Origin: Azolla pinnata
Taxonomy: Eukaryota > Streptophyta > Polypodiopsida > Salviniales > Salviniaceae
Length of the DNA: 49,474 bases
Direction: 5' to 3'
Assembly (NCBI GenBank): GCA_037176905.1
Contig: JBBBWG010029721.1
Coordinates: 2,457-51,930 of the forward strand
This document shows positions 33,791 through 45,679 of the stretch, one piece after another. A program made the position numbers and the translations under genes. The notes under the pieces are model-generated. The model had not been told where the DNA came from. It saw only the letters and a list, made by a program, of their open reading frames with translations, and ran no database searches. The stretch's first letter is position 1; the number at the start of each line of letters is the position of its first letter.

Positions 33791-36700
33791 CGGTGCAGGT
33801 ATCCGAGCCCTTTGGTTAAGCAGGACTTGGCAAAGCTTGGGAGAGATGGTGAAACAAGGCGAGCCGCCATGGCGTCCCTCAAGGCTATTGTAGAAGAGCA
33901 TCTCCACGACAGGGGAAGCAGCGATGGCGGCAATGGTGGTGGTGGCAATGTGGCCAAGTTCCTGCAGCAGGTGGAGGAATCTCTGGAGGGAAGGAGGCAC
34001 GCGGTGGCTATTGTGGAGATGCTGGCGAAGGTGCGAGGGCTGAAATTGGCGCCACACATCCCGAGGCTCGTGAACCTGCTGGTGCAGCACGGGCTGCTCG
34101 CAAGCACGGGTTGCCCTGCCCTTCTCCCAGCATGCGCATCGTGCATGTGCAGTATAGCAGCCAATGCCATCTCTTCCCAGCAGCAACAGCAGCAGCTCCA
34201 TGGGATTCCCCGACAAGAAGAAGAAGAAGAAGACAAGGTGCCGGGTGAAATGAATGCTGCCGTGCTCCGCCAGATCTGCTTGCCCCTCATCTCCCTCTTG
34301 CCCAACAAGGTTCCCCCGCTCGCCTCCGGTGCTGCCTCCTGCCTCAAATCGCTCGTCGATTCGCCCACATGGCGGCAATCCGCTCCCCACGCCCTCGTTC
34401 AAGAGCTTTGCTACAAAGCTGCCATGGCTGCATCCTCCTCCTCCATTCCCAGCCTCTCCCACCTCCTCCTCCTTCGATCCCTCGCCTCCGCCCACCCTTC
34501 CTCCATAGCCAAGCTTGCTCCTTCCCTCCTCCGCCTCTCCATCGCCGTCCTTCTCCCCCATCCCTTCTCCGCCTCCACTGCCACGTGGCAGCTCCGCCTC
34601 GCCGCCCTCCACCTCCTCGAAGCTCTCCTTGTCAAGGCCTCCGATCACGCCCTCCTTTCGGCCCACCTTGGCCCTTCCCTCGCCGCCCTCGACAAGTGCC
34701 GGCGGCACGAGAAGCTGCCCCAGCTCCGCTCCGCCGTCCTCCGCTCGCTGCATGTCCTGCACACGCTGCGAGAGCAGCACAGCTTGATCAGCCGCACGAG
34801 CTCACTTCATCCCCCCCATGGCTGCGAAGCAGCAGCAGCAGCAGTTCCAGGCAACCCTGGTTCGAAATTCAGCGATGATGGACCGATTCATCTCCATGAC
34901 CGGAGATTCAAGCTCAATCCGGTAGTGCCCAAAATGCTTGAGCAACACAGCTTGATAAGCCGCACGAGCGCGCTCAATCCCAGCCATGGCTGCGAACCAG
35001 CTGCTCCTGGAAACCCTGGTTCGAAATTCAGCGATGATGGACCGACTCAGCTCCATGACCGGAGATTCAAGCTCAATCCAGTAGTGCCCAAAATGCTTGC
35101 CGCTGCTCCCGACCGGCCTCAAATCTCCGTCGTTGATTTGTTTCTTGAATCCCCGGGAAAATCGAAGAACCAAAATGTAAGCCCTGTGGTGGAGCCCAAC
35201 CTGAAACCTCCAGCTGTCCCAAACAACAGGCAGAAGATGGCGAGAATCGATGAGTCCGAATTCTTCCGCTCGTACTTTGGGGAGGTTGATAGCGTTCAAC
35301 ATTATGAGCATCATCTCGAGGACAAGGGTATTGAGAATGCGCGAAATCCCCGATGCCCTCTATTAACATCGAGCACAGGTAGCCAAATTCGGCAGCGTAA
35401 GGTTGTTCATCATATGATCAGTGAAGCCAATATGGATCCGGTTCTTGAGGATCATGATGCCCAAGGGTCCACTCTAAAGGGGAGAAGCTCTGATTCAGAG
35501 CTCAATTTTATGAAGAACACTTCTTGTGAACAGCCACTGCCACTACCACCATCGGCATCAAATTCGTTAGGATCAAGCTCCATGGGGTTGTCAAAGAAGG
35601 CGAGAGAAATCAAAGTGCTCGGATCCAACAGCGAGCTTCTGGCCGCCTGTGAAAAGAATAGCCGTGATTATGCTAATAACACGACGGCATGTACATCTAC
35701 ATCCTTAATGATGCTAAAAAAGCAGGACTCTGCTGCCGATGCAGGGTCAGACACGAGGAGTACTCGATGCAGACCATCGGACCTAAACATCATGGGCTTG
35801 AATGAAGATCATAGCAGTCGTACAGCTAGAGGACAATCCGCAGAAGCACACATCAATGCAGATGATGGAGAAAGGATTTGCAGCCCGAAGTTGGTCCTTG
35901 ATGCAGGTTATGGGATGGACAAGAATGAAGTTGATGATGGTCTATCTCCATGTCTGGAACCGAGCAACGGTGAGAGCTGCCATAGAAATGGCCACGACCA
36001 TAAAGATGCCGATCTTCATCATGCTCGCGATTGTCGCAATAACAGTCCCAGCGATGAAGATGTAGATATAATCGCAACGAACTACACAGGAGAAGTTGAT
36101 GAAGACAACAAAACGGACTCTACTCTTTTCCACTTCAATCTTGATGCAACCACTCTACATTGCAAGGTACATAGAAAATGCATCATGTAAATGGCACATA
36201 TTCCTTATCTTTAGTAGAACAATTAAGCCTAGCTAGACATCTAATTGAAAAACCATGGTTTGGACATTCCTGACCCATCAATAAGAACTTTCATATAATG
36301 AATTCTGAGTAGCAAGCACAAGTTTCTTTGACAATGCTGATTGATCATCATTTCTACACCCATGGCAGTGCCCTATGGTCTCTGATGTGCAAGAGGGTCA
36401 TGAGAAAACAGTCCTCTCTTTAGGAAGCAGAGACATGCTGGACGAAGAAGAGGCTCCATCAACGATGAGCACTGACCCAACAATGGCACACGAGTACACA
36501 TCAGAGGCAGACACATCAAGTGGAGAATGGAGCGTGAGAGACAACCCGATCGCAGAGGATCATGTGATAACCATGTCGGACGCGAGCACGAGTTGTAATC
36601 AAAGATCATCTGAACTCCTTTGCGCATTGCGATGGAGTATGCCGCAAATACCTTGCATTATTGACATGAGTAGGGAGCCTCGCGATCGACAGAGGAGACT

Positions 36701-37112
36701 ATCTGAAGGCAATCGTATAAGGAAAGAGGAGATCAACTTTGAAGGGATTCGCATTACATGTCATGAGGAATTTCTCGAAGCTGTAGGTGACAATAGTGCC
36801 TTTCTCCAGCGATCACAAGATAATCGACGCTCTGCTGAACCTTCTGCGTCCGATGAATTCAGTTGGATAGAAATTGAGGAGTTGAACCCCATCCAAGAAG
36901 AGAGTGATAATTTTCTGATTGCATCCTCGTCTGAACTTCCATACTATATTCCTCACAAGACCAGATCGATATCTCGATGCGGTGTAAATAAACAGCCGAC
37001 GTCTTCCAAGGCCCTTGTATATCTCGGGCTTTTCTTTCCCATTGCCATGATGATTCTCTCGAGATGTTCCCTACATAATGATGATATAGGCCACTTCTTA
37101 CCTCCAACATGA
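33779..37112 (+). CDS. SINE1-like nuclear-envelope protein: ARM-type N-terminus plus C-terminal KASH tail (two exons, 1043 aa)
   Basis: Plant SINE proteins are KASH proteins of the outer nuclear membrane; SINE1 binds actin through its ARM domain and SUN proteins through its tail. Exons 33779-36166 and 36369-37112 join in phase 0 (AAG|GTACAT donor, GGCAG acceptor). The start PSPLVKQDLAKLGRDGETRR matches the SINE N-terminus LSPxLRQELxxLDKDxxxR; ARM/HEAT-like helices run to about residue 330 (CLKSLVDSPTWRQ resembles LCLKALVDSDNWR of SINE1). The last 35 residues contain a hydrophobic segment ALVYLGLFFPIAMMIL, a short lumenal stretch and the end HFLPPT, fitting the plant KASH rule of a terminal Pro-Thr. 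Arabidopsis SINE1 is about 570 residues; here a long Ser/Asp-rich linker, including an in-frame duplication, doubles the length. The 5' half is GC-rich, the 3' half AT-rich. I prefer the start at 33779 over an in-frame ATG at 33704, which adds only Ala and Asn repeats. Confidence 0.82.
34772..35098 (+). repeat. In-frame tandem duplication inside the SINE-like protein
   Basis: A 168-bp unit (56 codons, starting EQHSLISRTS and ending LNPVVPKML) is followed by a 159-bp copy. They differ by loss of three Ala-run codons and a few substitutions. Both begin right after the ARM region, so the duplication lengthens the linker without touching the ARM or KASH parts. Confidence 0.93.
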
Positions 37113-38084
37113 TCAATTCTACACCGTGTTGTTGGCATTCCTTTCTACAAAGAAATCTCTCTGATTTCATTCCTTTTGTTTGTAGGAGGCATTGTCGATA
37201 AGACTGTTGCCAGCCAGTCTTTTTAGAAGATGGATCCAAATTTTTCACTCCCTCGATCTGCAGGGGAAAGAGGTCAATGTTGTATGTAGGGCCAGTTTTT
37301 TCATAAGATTTGTTAGTGTGAATCGACTAATATTAAACTATCCTGCAAGAGCAAAACACTAACACTTCCTAATCTTGTGTCAAAAAGAAAGAGCTACCTG
37401 CCTATTTTAATGAGCTTTGTGCTTCGTATCAATTGTTCACAATACCACGCTTACGTTTTTGCTGTCGTTTAACTTTAACTTTTCACTCATAAAATTCAGC
37501 GCAGCATCACAGATTTTTCTTTGCTTTTGTAAACTGGCTACAGCAATCCCAACGTACCACCTAATATGTAAAAGACGGGAGAAAGAGTAGAGGTGAAAAA
37601 CACTACGAGAAGGAAAAGGGCATGGGAAGAAGATGATAGGAAAAAACCCCTCTTACCTACCATCCAACACAAAGCAGCAACAGTAAACCTTTGATGGGTT
37701 TTAATGCCGGTGGTGTTTTTACCATTTCTCGGATGGAATGCTGGCAGATCAAGATGATTAACTCCACAGATGCATTCAAGTGTGAGGTTCCATCAACAAT
37801 TATACCTGCAGGAAACATTGGTCGAGTTTCCAATACATAGCTGCCAGTTTTATTACCACATTTTAAACAGAAAGTTAGCAGGAAGAAAATGTGACAACTT
37901 CAATTTAGAATGGGATTGATAGCAACCTCTCACAAAGAAGAACTACCTTCTCAAACTCTACTTAAAAACAATGTTTACTCTCATAAAATGCACAAAGATT
38001 ACTTACTACAATCAACTAGTTTCATGTTACGTGATAAAAGATTAAATTGATACTGTTAAGTAAAATGATACAATGTATACAAAT
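37113..38084. other. Region between the convergent SINE-like and DUF3598 genes
   Basis: The genes on either side converge, so this contains both 3' UTRs. It is AT-rich without coding signal. No repeat was noticed. Confidence 0.5.
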
Positions 38085-41000
38085 TTACAATTTAACCTCA
38101 TCAATAAAGGTTGAAGATACAACTACGCCATCAGTGTCATATGTACGCACCAATCTCCGTCTCTTCCCAGGAGCATAAACCCATGAAAATTCGAAATAAA
38201 AGGCTTGAGAACGATTGACGGTCTGTCCTACATTTGTTGGTGATGCCATAGCCAATCCTCTAGGTAGTAACGTCATCTGCAATCCTTTATCAAACTTCAA
38301 CATATTTCCATACGATGATCCAACCAATTGGATACGTCCTTTGGGAGTTTTAATATCCTGTAGAATCATAATCAGAGAAAGTTCTGATCTGCAGAATTGA
38401 GATTTTATAAACATCTTCCAGAACTTCAATGAGGTTTCCTATTCATCCTATCAACAATTTCATGCATCATACATGGAATAAGTCAGATCGAGCAGAGCTC
38501 TAATATCCAGTCAACATAATGGCCTAGAAATGTGCAGACACTGGGAAAGTAGCCTCCACAGGTCAAAGGTTCACAGTTGCCAAGAGTGTACTCTTGAAAA
38601 ACGCAAACGCTCTTTTGGTATATCAAGAAATTTAGCATTTATAGCAGGAAAAATATGAGGCTTCCATTGTGTAATTAGTAAATATCTCATGATCATGTAG
38701 GTTATTTTAACGGGTGTATGAAGAATTGGTTTTAAAAGTACATTGCATTGTTACTTGAAATGCAGAATAGTGTATTAGGTTTTGTAAAGAGAGCTTGATA
38801 TTGAGAGAATGTGAGGCTAAAATTCATCTTAGCACTATAACGTTCAGTGAGGTATATGAATAACTATAGGATAGCTTCAAGATCAACAAGTTCACCGAAG
38901 AGGTCTCATTAGCCGCAGTACCTTCTACCAATGAAGTAGACAAAGATACCCAATTAACAAGCTACTCTTATGTATCAATAAGAGTGGAAATGGTTGGGTT
39001 AGCATTTAATTTCACTGAGATTGAAGATACTTCTGATTTAATTTCACTGAGGTTGTAAGCAGCAGTCTGAATTTCACATGATGGATGCATCAGAAACAGA
39101 TGGAAACTTACCTGAATTAAACTTCCATTCTCTTGAAGTGTAAAATTTACGAGTGTATCCTCTTCAACTAATGTTGATCCATAGCTTCCTGATCTTCTTG
39201 TTACCGAATGACCTGACCAGGTACCTAGCAAGGCATCCAATCTACATTCATCCTGCGAAACATCTCCCTCTCACTCTCTCCCTCCTACTCACTCACACAC
39301 ACATACACACACTCCCTTTATCTCTTTCGGACTCATTTACTCACTGTCTCTCTTCTCACTCACTGAGTCTCTCTTTCACTAAGTCACTAAGTCACTCACT
39401 CTCTCTCACTAACGCACTGGCTCCCTCAGGGACGATAAAAAACTGTCCTATTCCCTAACTCCCTCTTTCTCACTCTCTCACACAAATATACATCCTCACT
39501 AACTCACTGGATCCCTCAGGGACAATAAAAATCTCTTCTGTCCCCACCTCTCTCTCGTACAGAAATACACAGTCTCTCATAAGTTACATCTTGACCTCTG
39601 AAGAAGATACAACAATCCACTACATAACTATATCTATCTCTTCAAATTCTGTAAATGGTAATAGTATTGTCAAAATAATAATAATTTTCAACGACCCATC
39701 TTATCACGAAGTTTTAGAATTGTCTTTCAGAGGTCAAAAAGAATTTGGACAAAGAAAGAGCCGAATAAAAAAGGTAGGGATTCCTTCTTCTGTGATAAGA
39801 TGTACAAATTAGCAATCTTCCTCGTAAATGATAAAGCATGCTCATGTCCAAAAGTAATAGAATACCTGGACAATGTCTTCATCAGAGGAGAGAGGACCAG
39901 CATCAGCTTTGCTCTCCTCAAAAACGCCCATAAAATCAAGAAGTCCACGGGGATCTAAGACATGGAATGCACGCAATCGATTCATTCCATCTTCCGAGTA
40001 AAGGCAACTCTCACATACAAGGGCAGGGCGGTGAGAAGGCAGACGTAAACCTCTGTTACAAACACATAACGTGTAATTAATCCATGTTTTTTTCATATCA
40101 TAGAAATGCTCCACAATGAAAGTTAGGAAAGAGAGCCACACGAATTTCCATGTGATCAAGAAACTAGTCTCAATAAGAATCACAAACAAATGTGCACTTC
40201 ATAGACCATGTTCACGGATGCTAGAGTCAGCTTTGTGGGTTGAATAATGTGAGGTCAAATGGACAATCACCTTAGATTAAGCATTATCTTTCTATAAGAC
40301 ATTAAAAACAGTAGAAAATCATCTATTGGTGTATTTTTATCTCATAGGACAATGGAGCATGAATTTTGAGTGGATCCTGAATATTAAAATAGCTATTGAA
40401 TTCTAATTGCGAGATTTATGGGGGTGTACACAACCGTTGATTGATGAATTGTCTTCATATGTAAATGATTTACTTACTCTGGTAGGTCATTCAAGTCATC
40501 TCCATCATCCTCTCCAAGGACACCAGTTCTTATTATTTTATCAAGCATCTCTGCTGTTTGATGTGAGACTGCATAAGCATTGTTTCTTGGGAAATATCCA
40601 ACCTAGAATAATACTTGAAATATCAGCAATCTGATGTCCACACCAACTAAGCCAAAAGACATTGGAAAAACACCTGTTGTTTGTTTATGGTTAAACGATT
40701 TGTTTCATCTAGTCTGAATTCCGCCCACTCAACCTCCTCATAATCCTCACCAGATATGAAGGTCTTTGATGGAGCTTGCTTTATGTTCAGCCTGTAATAG
40801 AAAGTACCATTCATAACATTCAAAGAAACGAAACACATTTCTTGTTGGATCATCTAAAATAACCATGTATTTCATAATGCTATAGTAACTGGGATGTCCC
40901 TTCCGAGTTTGGAAACATGTAGATAGTTTATATAAATTTTCAAACCAATTTTCGTAACATTTAAAATGTTAAGAATTTTCGTAACATTTTAATAACCATT

Positions 41001-43941
41001 CGATTCTTTTGTAACTCCCAAGTCACAGAAGAAGAACGCTTGAAAAGTCTCTATGCTGGTTCAATCATTAATGATTATGATGATTTTTCAATTTAAGTAC
41101 TTTCAGCAGGATGTGCATTCTGAAATGATAACAGATATTGAATCAAGGAATAGATACAGTACAATGATGTCAGCAAGTAGACACTAAATTACAATGCTTA
41201 AATCAGTAATGTTATTAGTGATGATTTTTCAATTTAAGTATTTCAGCAGGATCTGCATTCTGGAATGATAATAGATATTGAATCAAGGAATAGATACTGT
41301 ATGATGACGTCAAGTAGAAACTAAATTATAATACTTAACCAGTAATGTCATAAAAGAGCACAAAAGCACTAGCTTCTGGTGACAAACACAATTTATAGAA
41401 TTCAAATTTGAAGCATAATTGATCTTATAAATGAAGCTACTTTAGAATTACAAGCACTGGCCTATGTAACACAATACAAAACATTTCACATTTTTCTAAC
41501 CTTCCTGATTCTGTAGATTTTAGTCAATAACTACTCATAATTGGAGCTTCCTAAGGAATGGACCAGTGAAGGTGATGAAAATCTTTCAAATTACCATTGA
41601 AACACTACAATCTGATGTTTCTGGCACTAACTCATTGGTTACTCAAATTCCATTCATGTTTCCACCAGTTATCCTTCATTGTTCCATATGGTATAAATGT
41701 GATCAATATCCGGTCTATGCCATATAGAACAAGAATCTCTCTCATACTACTCATTAGCATCCAAACAATATATTCTTTTAAGCCAGACCGACGAGAACTA
41801 ACATTTGACGAGAAAAGATCATTGGTTATTCACCAAGGAAAAGTTTATAAAAGTTTGATAAAGATTAAATAACCGCTATAACTGCATTATTCATACCAAT
41901 GCACTTCATAAATTAGCATAAATTACAGTTTTGCTACCATGATACTCTACATGAGGTTCACCTAAAATTCTATGTTTTTAGCAAGAGAAAAAGGAACTAA
42001 CGTTTGATAAAGACTCACTTGATCGCCTTTACCATACGAATACGCCATCAGTCGTGTGGGGATCTGCTGCAGTGTGTTTCCTTGAGAATCATATTGCTGC
42101 AAAGAAAACAGTACGGAGATAATGTAAAGGTAGAACAAACAAATAAAGACCACTAAAAATCATACTTCAGTAAAGAAAATGTTCATGAAAACAACAATGA
42201 TGAAAAAAATTTATATTTGCTCCTCACAGTCATGACATTGCAATGAATGATTGTGACATTATGAGAGATTAAAATACATTGTTTCCTTTAGCACGGCAGA
42301 GAAGGGGATCAGGATGACGATGCCTACGACCAAAGGAATACTTTCTTGAGAATAATATGGATGCAGGAAAAGTATAAGATCGTTCAGAATGATTCAGGGT
42401 TTAAAATGAACTGTTTGATTTAAATTTGTACTATTTCAAAGAAAACAATCATAAGAAACATAATGACACAACAAATTAATCAACATTTCATCAAGAACTC
42501 ATCCTGAAATGCAAAGAACACAACAGAACGACTATGATGAAGCAAAAGAATTAAAATGTGAAAATTCATAAGGAACTGTACATCTGCCAAGAAAACAAAA
42601 TCTGAAGACATTAAGCATGTCCTTGAGATTCACATTGATGTGACGGAAATGATAAGGACGTCATAAATTCTACTCTAAAAGATAATATCAAGCAAAAATG
42701 TAAGGCAGAAAGAGGTCAAACAAACAGTTTTTCCTTGGAAATAGATAACAATAAAAAACGATGATAAACAATAACATAACAGAACAACAGACTGCGTTTT
42801 TCAGAAATACGTTGGCAATGAAGAACAATGATAAATAATGTGCAAGAGATAAAAAACAAACTGATTTGCTTCGACATATCTGGAACCAAAAGAGCATGAT
42901 TATCACAAACTGATAATTTTTAGACATGTACAAAATCAAAAGAGAACGATATGCACGAACTGGTTTCTTTTAACATCATATGGCATCGAATGAGAAAAAA
43001 AAATGGCTTTCCATGAAAACAATAGTGCTGCAAAGAAGGCTCTAAAGAAGCAGAAGTTAAGGATGCTAGAGATTAGAACAAGCAGACAGCAAAAAAGTGC
43101 CTGTGAGAGAAATAGCAGGTTTAAAAGAACAAGCTGTAAATGAAGATAATGCTGCAGGAAATTAGGATAAGCATAGATGTCTCACTACTTTGATGCAAAG
43201 AAACAGTAATAAGCATGATGACGAGAGAAACGGCAGACTGAAAAGGAAGCCAAAATCAGAATACATGTGTTTCCTTGAGTATTGAATTGCTCCATAAAAC
43301 GATGAAATGAGTCAAATTTAAGACACCTATACTCCCTCGAGAATGGAGTTGCGCCATAAACAGTAACAGAGAACTATGGTGCAGAGACAGTGCCACAGAA
43401 GGAAAACCTCAATGCAGATCACCGTGACAAAGACACACATTTATATGTAGATCATTTGATCACGATGTATCATTCTTATAGGGGAAGGAGAGAATGACAA
43501 AGAGAGAGAAGATTTTACCGTAAACGATCCTGTCCACGAGCCAACGTTCAGCTTAACGAAATCTTGAAGAAATTCAACACTAGCCGACCCCACTTCTTCT
43601 CGTCTTCTTCTTCGCCTGCCTTCGCTTTCCGAATTCAGTTCAGCATGACAGATACAGGAATGCTCCCGGTTCTTCGCGGAAGCGAGAGCAGCGGAGCGTC
43701 TGGGAGGAAGATGGAGCGCACGGAGCTCGCACGGACGATCAACGCCGAAGAAGTGGCTCGTAGAGAAGCGGAGATCGTTCTGGCATGGAACGGGCCGGGA
43801 GGAGGTTCTGAGACGACGGCGAAGCTTCCATGGGGAAGAAGAAGAAGAAGAAGAGCTGCTAATCGTGCGATGGCGAAGCTTCCATGGACGTGAAGAAGGA
43901 GGAGGAGGGGAGAGGAGAGCGAGGGCTGGAGCAGGTGACAT
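38085..43941 (-). CDS. Chloroplast DUF3598-family (lipocalin-like) protein (seven exons, 453 aa)
   Basis: Exons in coding order: 43941-43519, 42096-42002, 40791-40674, 40602-40478, 40052-39866, 39252-39112, 38357-38085. All joins use GT-AG borders and keep frame; total 1362 nt. The N-terminus (~110 residues) is Ser/Arg/Pro-rich with a polyserine run and lacks acidic residues, as expected of a plastid transit peptide. The mature part starts EFLQDFVKLNVGSWTGSFTQYD, a typical DUF3598 opening, and continues with QAPSKTFISGEDYEEVEWAE, VGYFPRNNAYAVSHQTAEML, HRPALVCESCLY, AFHVLDPRGLLD, a second repeat opening LLGTWSGHSVTRRSGSYGST, and the end RRLVRTYDTDGVVVSSTFIDE. Two related beta-barrel halves, each beginning with a G-W-G/S motif, are expected for the family; its biochemical role is not established. 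The gene looks intact, with introns of 71 to about 1420 bp. The family name is from recall of plant homologues. Confidence 0.85.
39262..39560 (-). repeat. CT/CACT-rich tract in intron 5 of the DUF3598 gene
   Basis: The intron contains a long tract of CACTCTCTC, CTCACACACAC and similar units. Within it is a duplicated phrase CACTGGCTCCCTCAGGGAC at about 39414 and CACTGGATCCCTCAGGGAC at about 39504. On the coding strand it is purine-rich, so it is not the splice-site pyrimidine tract. Confidence 0.75.
41080..41350 (-). repeat. 141-bp tandem duplication in intron 2 of the DUF3598 gene
   Basis: ATGATTTTTCAATTTAAGTA starts at 41080 and again at 41221. Both copies include GATATTGAATCAAGGAATAG and end near TAATGT. 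The second copy has a few small deletions. Confidence 0.88.
42070..43400 (-). repeat. Degenerate ~60-90 bp repeat filling intron 1 and overlapping the exon 2 acceptor
   Basis: Motifs like TTTCCTTGAGAATCATATTG followed by TGCAAAGAAAACA and a GATAATG-like phrase recur in decayed form across the intron, for example near 42341, 42505, 42617, 42730, 43010, 43185, 43264 and 43330. The copy at 42077-42115 includes the beginning of exon 2 and its acceptor. The match was made by eye and the unit length is approximate. Confidence 0.5.
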
Positions 43942-44930
43942 GGCTGCCTCGATCCACCGCTCGATCTCTACGGAAGGATCATCGTCTCCTCTCGTTCTCG
44001 ATCTCAGACTAAGTTCGACTTAGAATGAAGACGGAGAAAACCAATCAAAGAAAGATGAAAAGAAAGTTTAGTTTTAGGGTTTAGGATTGATAGGGTTTCA
44101 GGGTTTAGGGTTTAGGGTTTAGGTTTTAGGGTTTCAAGGTTTCAGGGTTTAGGGTTTAAGGTCTTTTAGGTTTAGTGTCTTTGTCTGTGTTTGATTTTGA
44201 ATGAAGATAGAAAAATGGGTAAGAAAAAAGGACGAGAAGAAAGAACTGCCGAGAGTTGTTTCAGGGTTTAGGGTTTAAGGTTTAAGGTTGTTTAGGGTGT
44301 AAGGTTTAGGGGTTTAGGGTTTCAGGGTTTAAGGTCTTTTAAGTTTAGTGTCTTTGTTTGTGTTTGATTTTGAATGTAGATAGAAAAAGGGGTAAGAAAA
44401 AAGGATGAGAAGAAAGAACTGCCGAGAGCTGTTTTAGGGTTTGGGGTTTAAGGTTTAAGGTTGTTTACGGTTTAAGGTTCGGGGTAGTAAGGTTTTTTAG
44501 GGTTTAGGGTTTAAGGGTTTCAAGGTTTAAGGTCTTTTATGTTTAGTGTCTTTGTTTGTGTTTGATTTTGAATGAAGATAGAAAAACGGGTAAGAAAAAA
44601 GGACGAGAAGAAAGAACTGTCGAGAGATGTTTCAGGGTTTGGGGTTTAAGGTTTAAGGTTGTTTAGGGTTTAAGGTTCGGGGTAGTAAGGTTTTTTAGGG
44701 TTTGGGGGTCTCAGACTATGTTCAATTTTGAATGGAAACACAGGAAAACGATTAAAAAAAACGAGAACAAACAACTAACAAGAGTACATTTAGGGTTCAG
44801 GGTCTGGGACAATGTTTGATTTTGAATGAAAACAGAAAAAGAATTATGAAAGATGAGAAGAAACAACTATGGAGAGTAGTTTTAGGGTTTTAGGATTTGA
44901 GGTTTTTTAGGGTTTGGGGTTTAAAAGTGG
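43942..44930 (-). repeat. TTTAGGG-type satellite directly upstream of the DUF3598 gene
   Basis: Blocks of TTTAGGG, TTTAAGG and TTTCAGGG alternate with a ~60-bp module containing TGATTTTGAATGAAGATAG, AAAAAAGGA and GAGAAGAAAGAACTGCCGAGAG. Module anchors lie at about 44191, 44364, 44562, 44731 and 44815 (periods about 85-200 bp). The first, most diverged module (about 43990-44072: AGACTAAGTTCGACTTAGAATGAAGA) sits in the gene's own upstream DNA, so the satellite may have grown out of the promoter. Confidence 0.85.
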
Positions 44931-45272
44931 TCATTCAAATCAGGCATTCGACCAAATTTGTTCAAAGTGGGGCTCGCCCAAACTTCTTTGCTCGGGACAA
45001 GCAAACACTAATTGTACCTAGTTTTTTAACTAATGTAATATCTCAAGTTTGGGGAAAAAAAAATCTTTTGCTCTCAAAAGCTCTACTTGTTATGCATGTA
45101 ATGTGAAGCCGAAGTATTTATGTTAGAATGTCATACAACTGAATCTTGATCATGGTATCTTGAAGCTTTCGTAACCAACAATTGTATCTGGAAACTTTAT
45201 TGTAAACAATGATCTTTTCGACGGGCATTAAGCGAAGGAATTAAGAACATTCACATTCATCTAGAGTTCAGG
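44931..45272. other. Intergenic DNA left of the LTR element
   Basis: No gene or repeat recognised. It ends at the left copy of the CCTCC target-site duplication (45273-45277). Confidence 0.5.
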
Positions 45273-45277
45273 CCTCC

Positions 45278-45669
45278 TGTCAGCACCGGGACAAGAAAAG
45301 AATAATAATTGTAGGAATAGAATGTTGATATATATTATAAAGAAAGAATATTACAGCTTCTCCGAGACTGGAAGAAGAAAAAGAAAAAACGGTACGGAGT
45401 TGGGATAATAATGTAAGTTAAAGGGCTAGGGACTGGTGTTGAACCGGAATAAGTTGAGAGGAGTGATGGCCTTGAATTTATAGGATGGGCTTGGGGGTAG
45501 GGGAGGCCACATGCAGGAGCAGGGAGGCTGCATGCAGTGCCACGTGTCATAGCTGCATGAAGTCTTCGGAATGTTCAATCGTGCGTTTTGCATATAGTTA
45601 CGAATAATGATTATATAACACAAATGTTAAAGTCGAGGGTTCGAGCATTGCATGACCATGATCATGACA
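45278..45669 (-). repeat. Downstream (3') LTR, complete
   Basis: It has TG...CA ends with a short inverted terminal TGTCA/TGACA. A purine-rich tract (AAGAGGGGGAT on minus) precedes it at 45670-45682, the expected polypurine primer position. Confidence 0.88.
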
Positions 45670-45679
45670 TTATCCCCCT

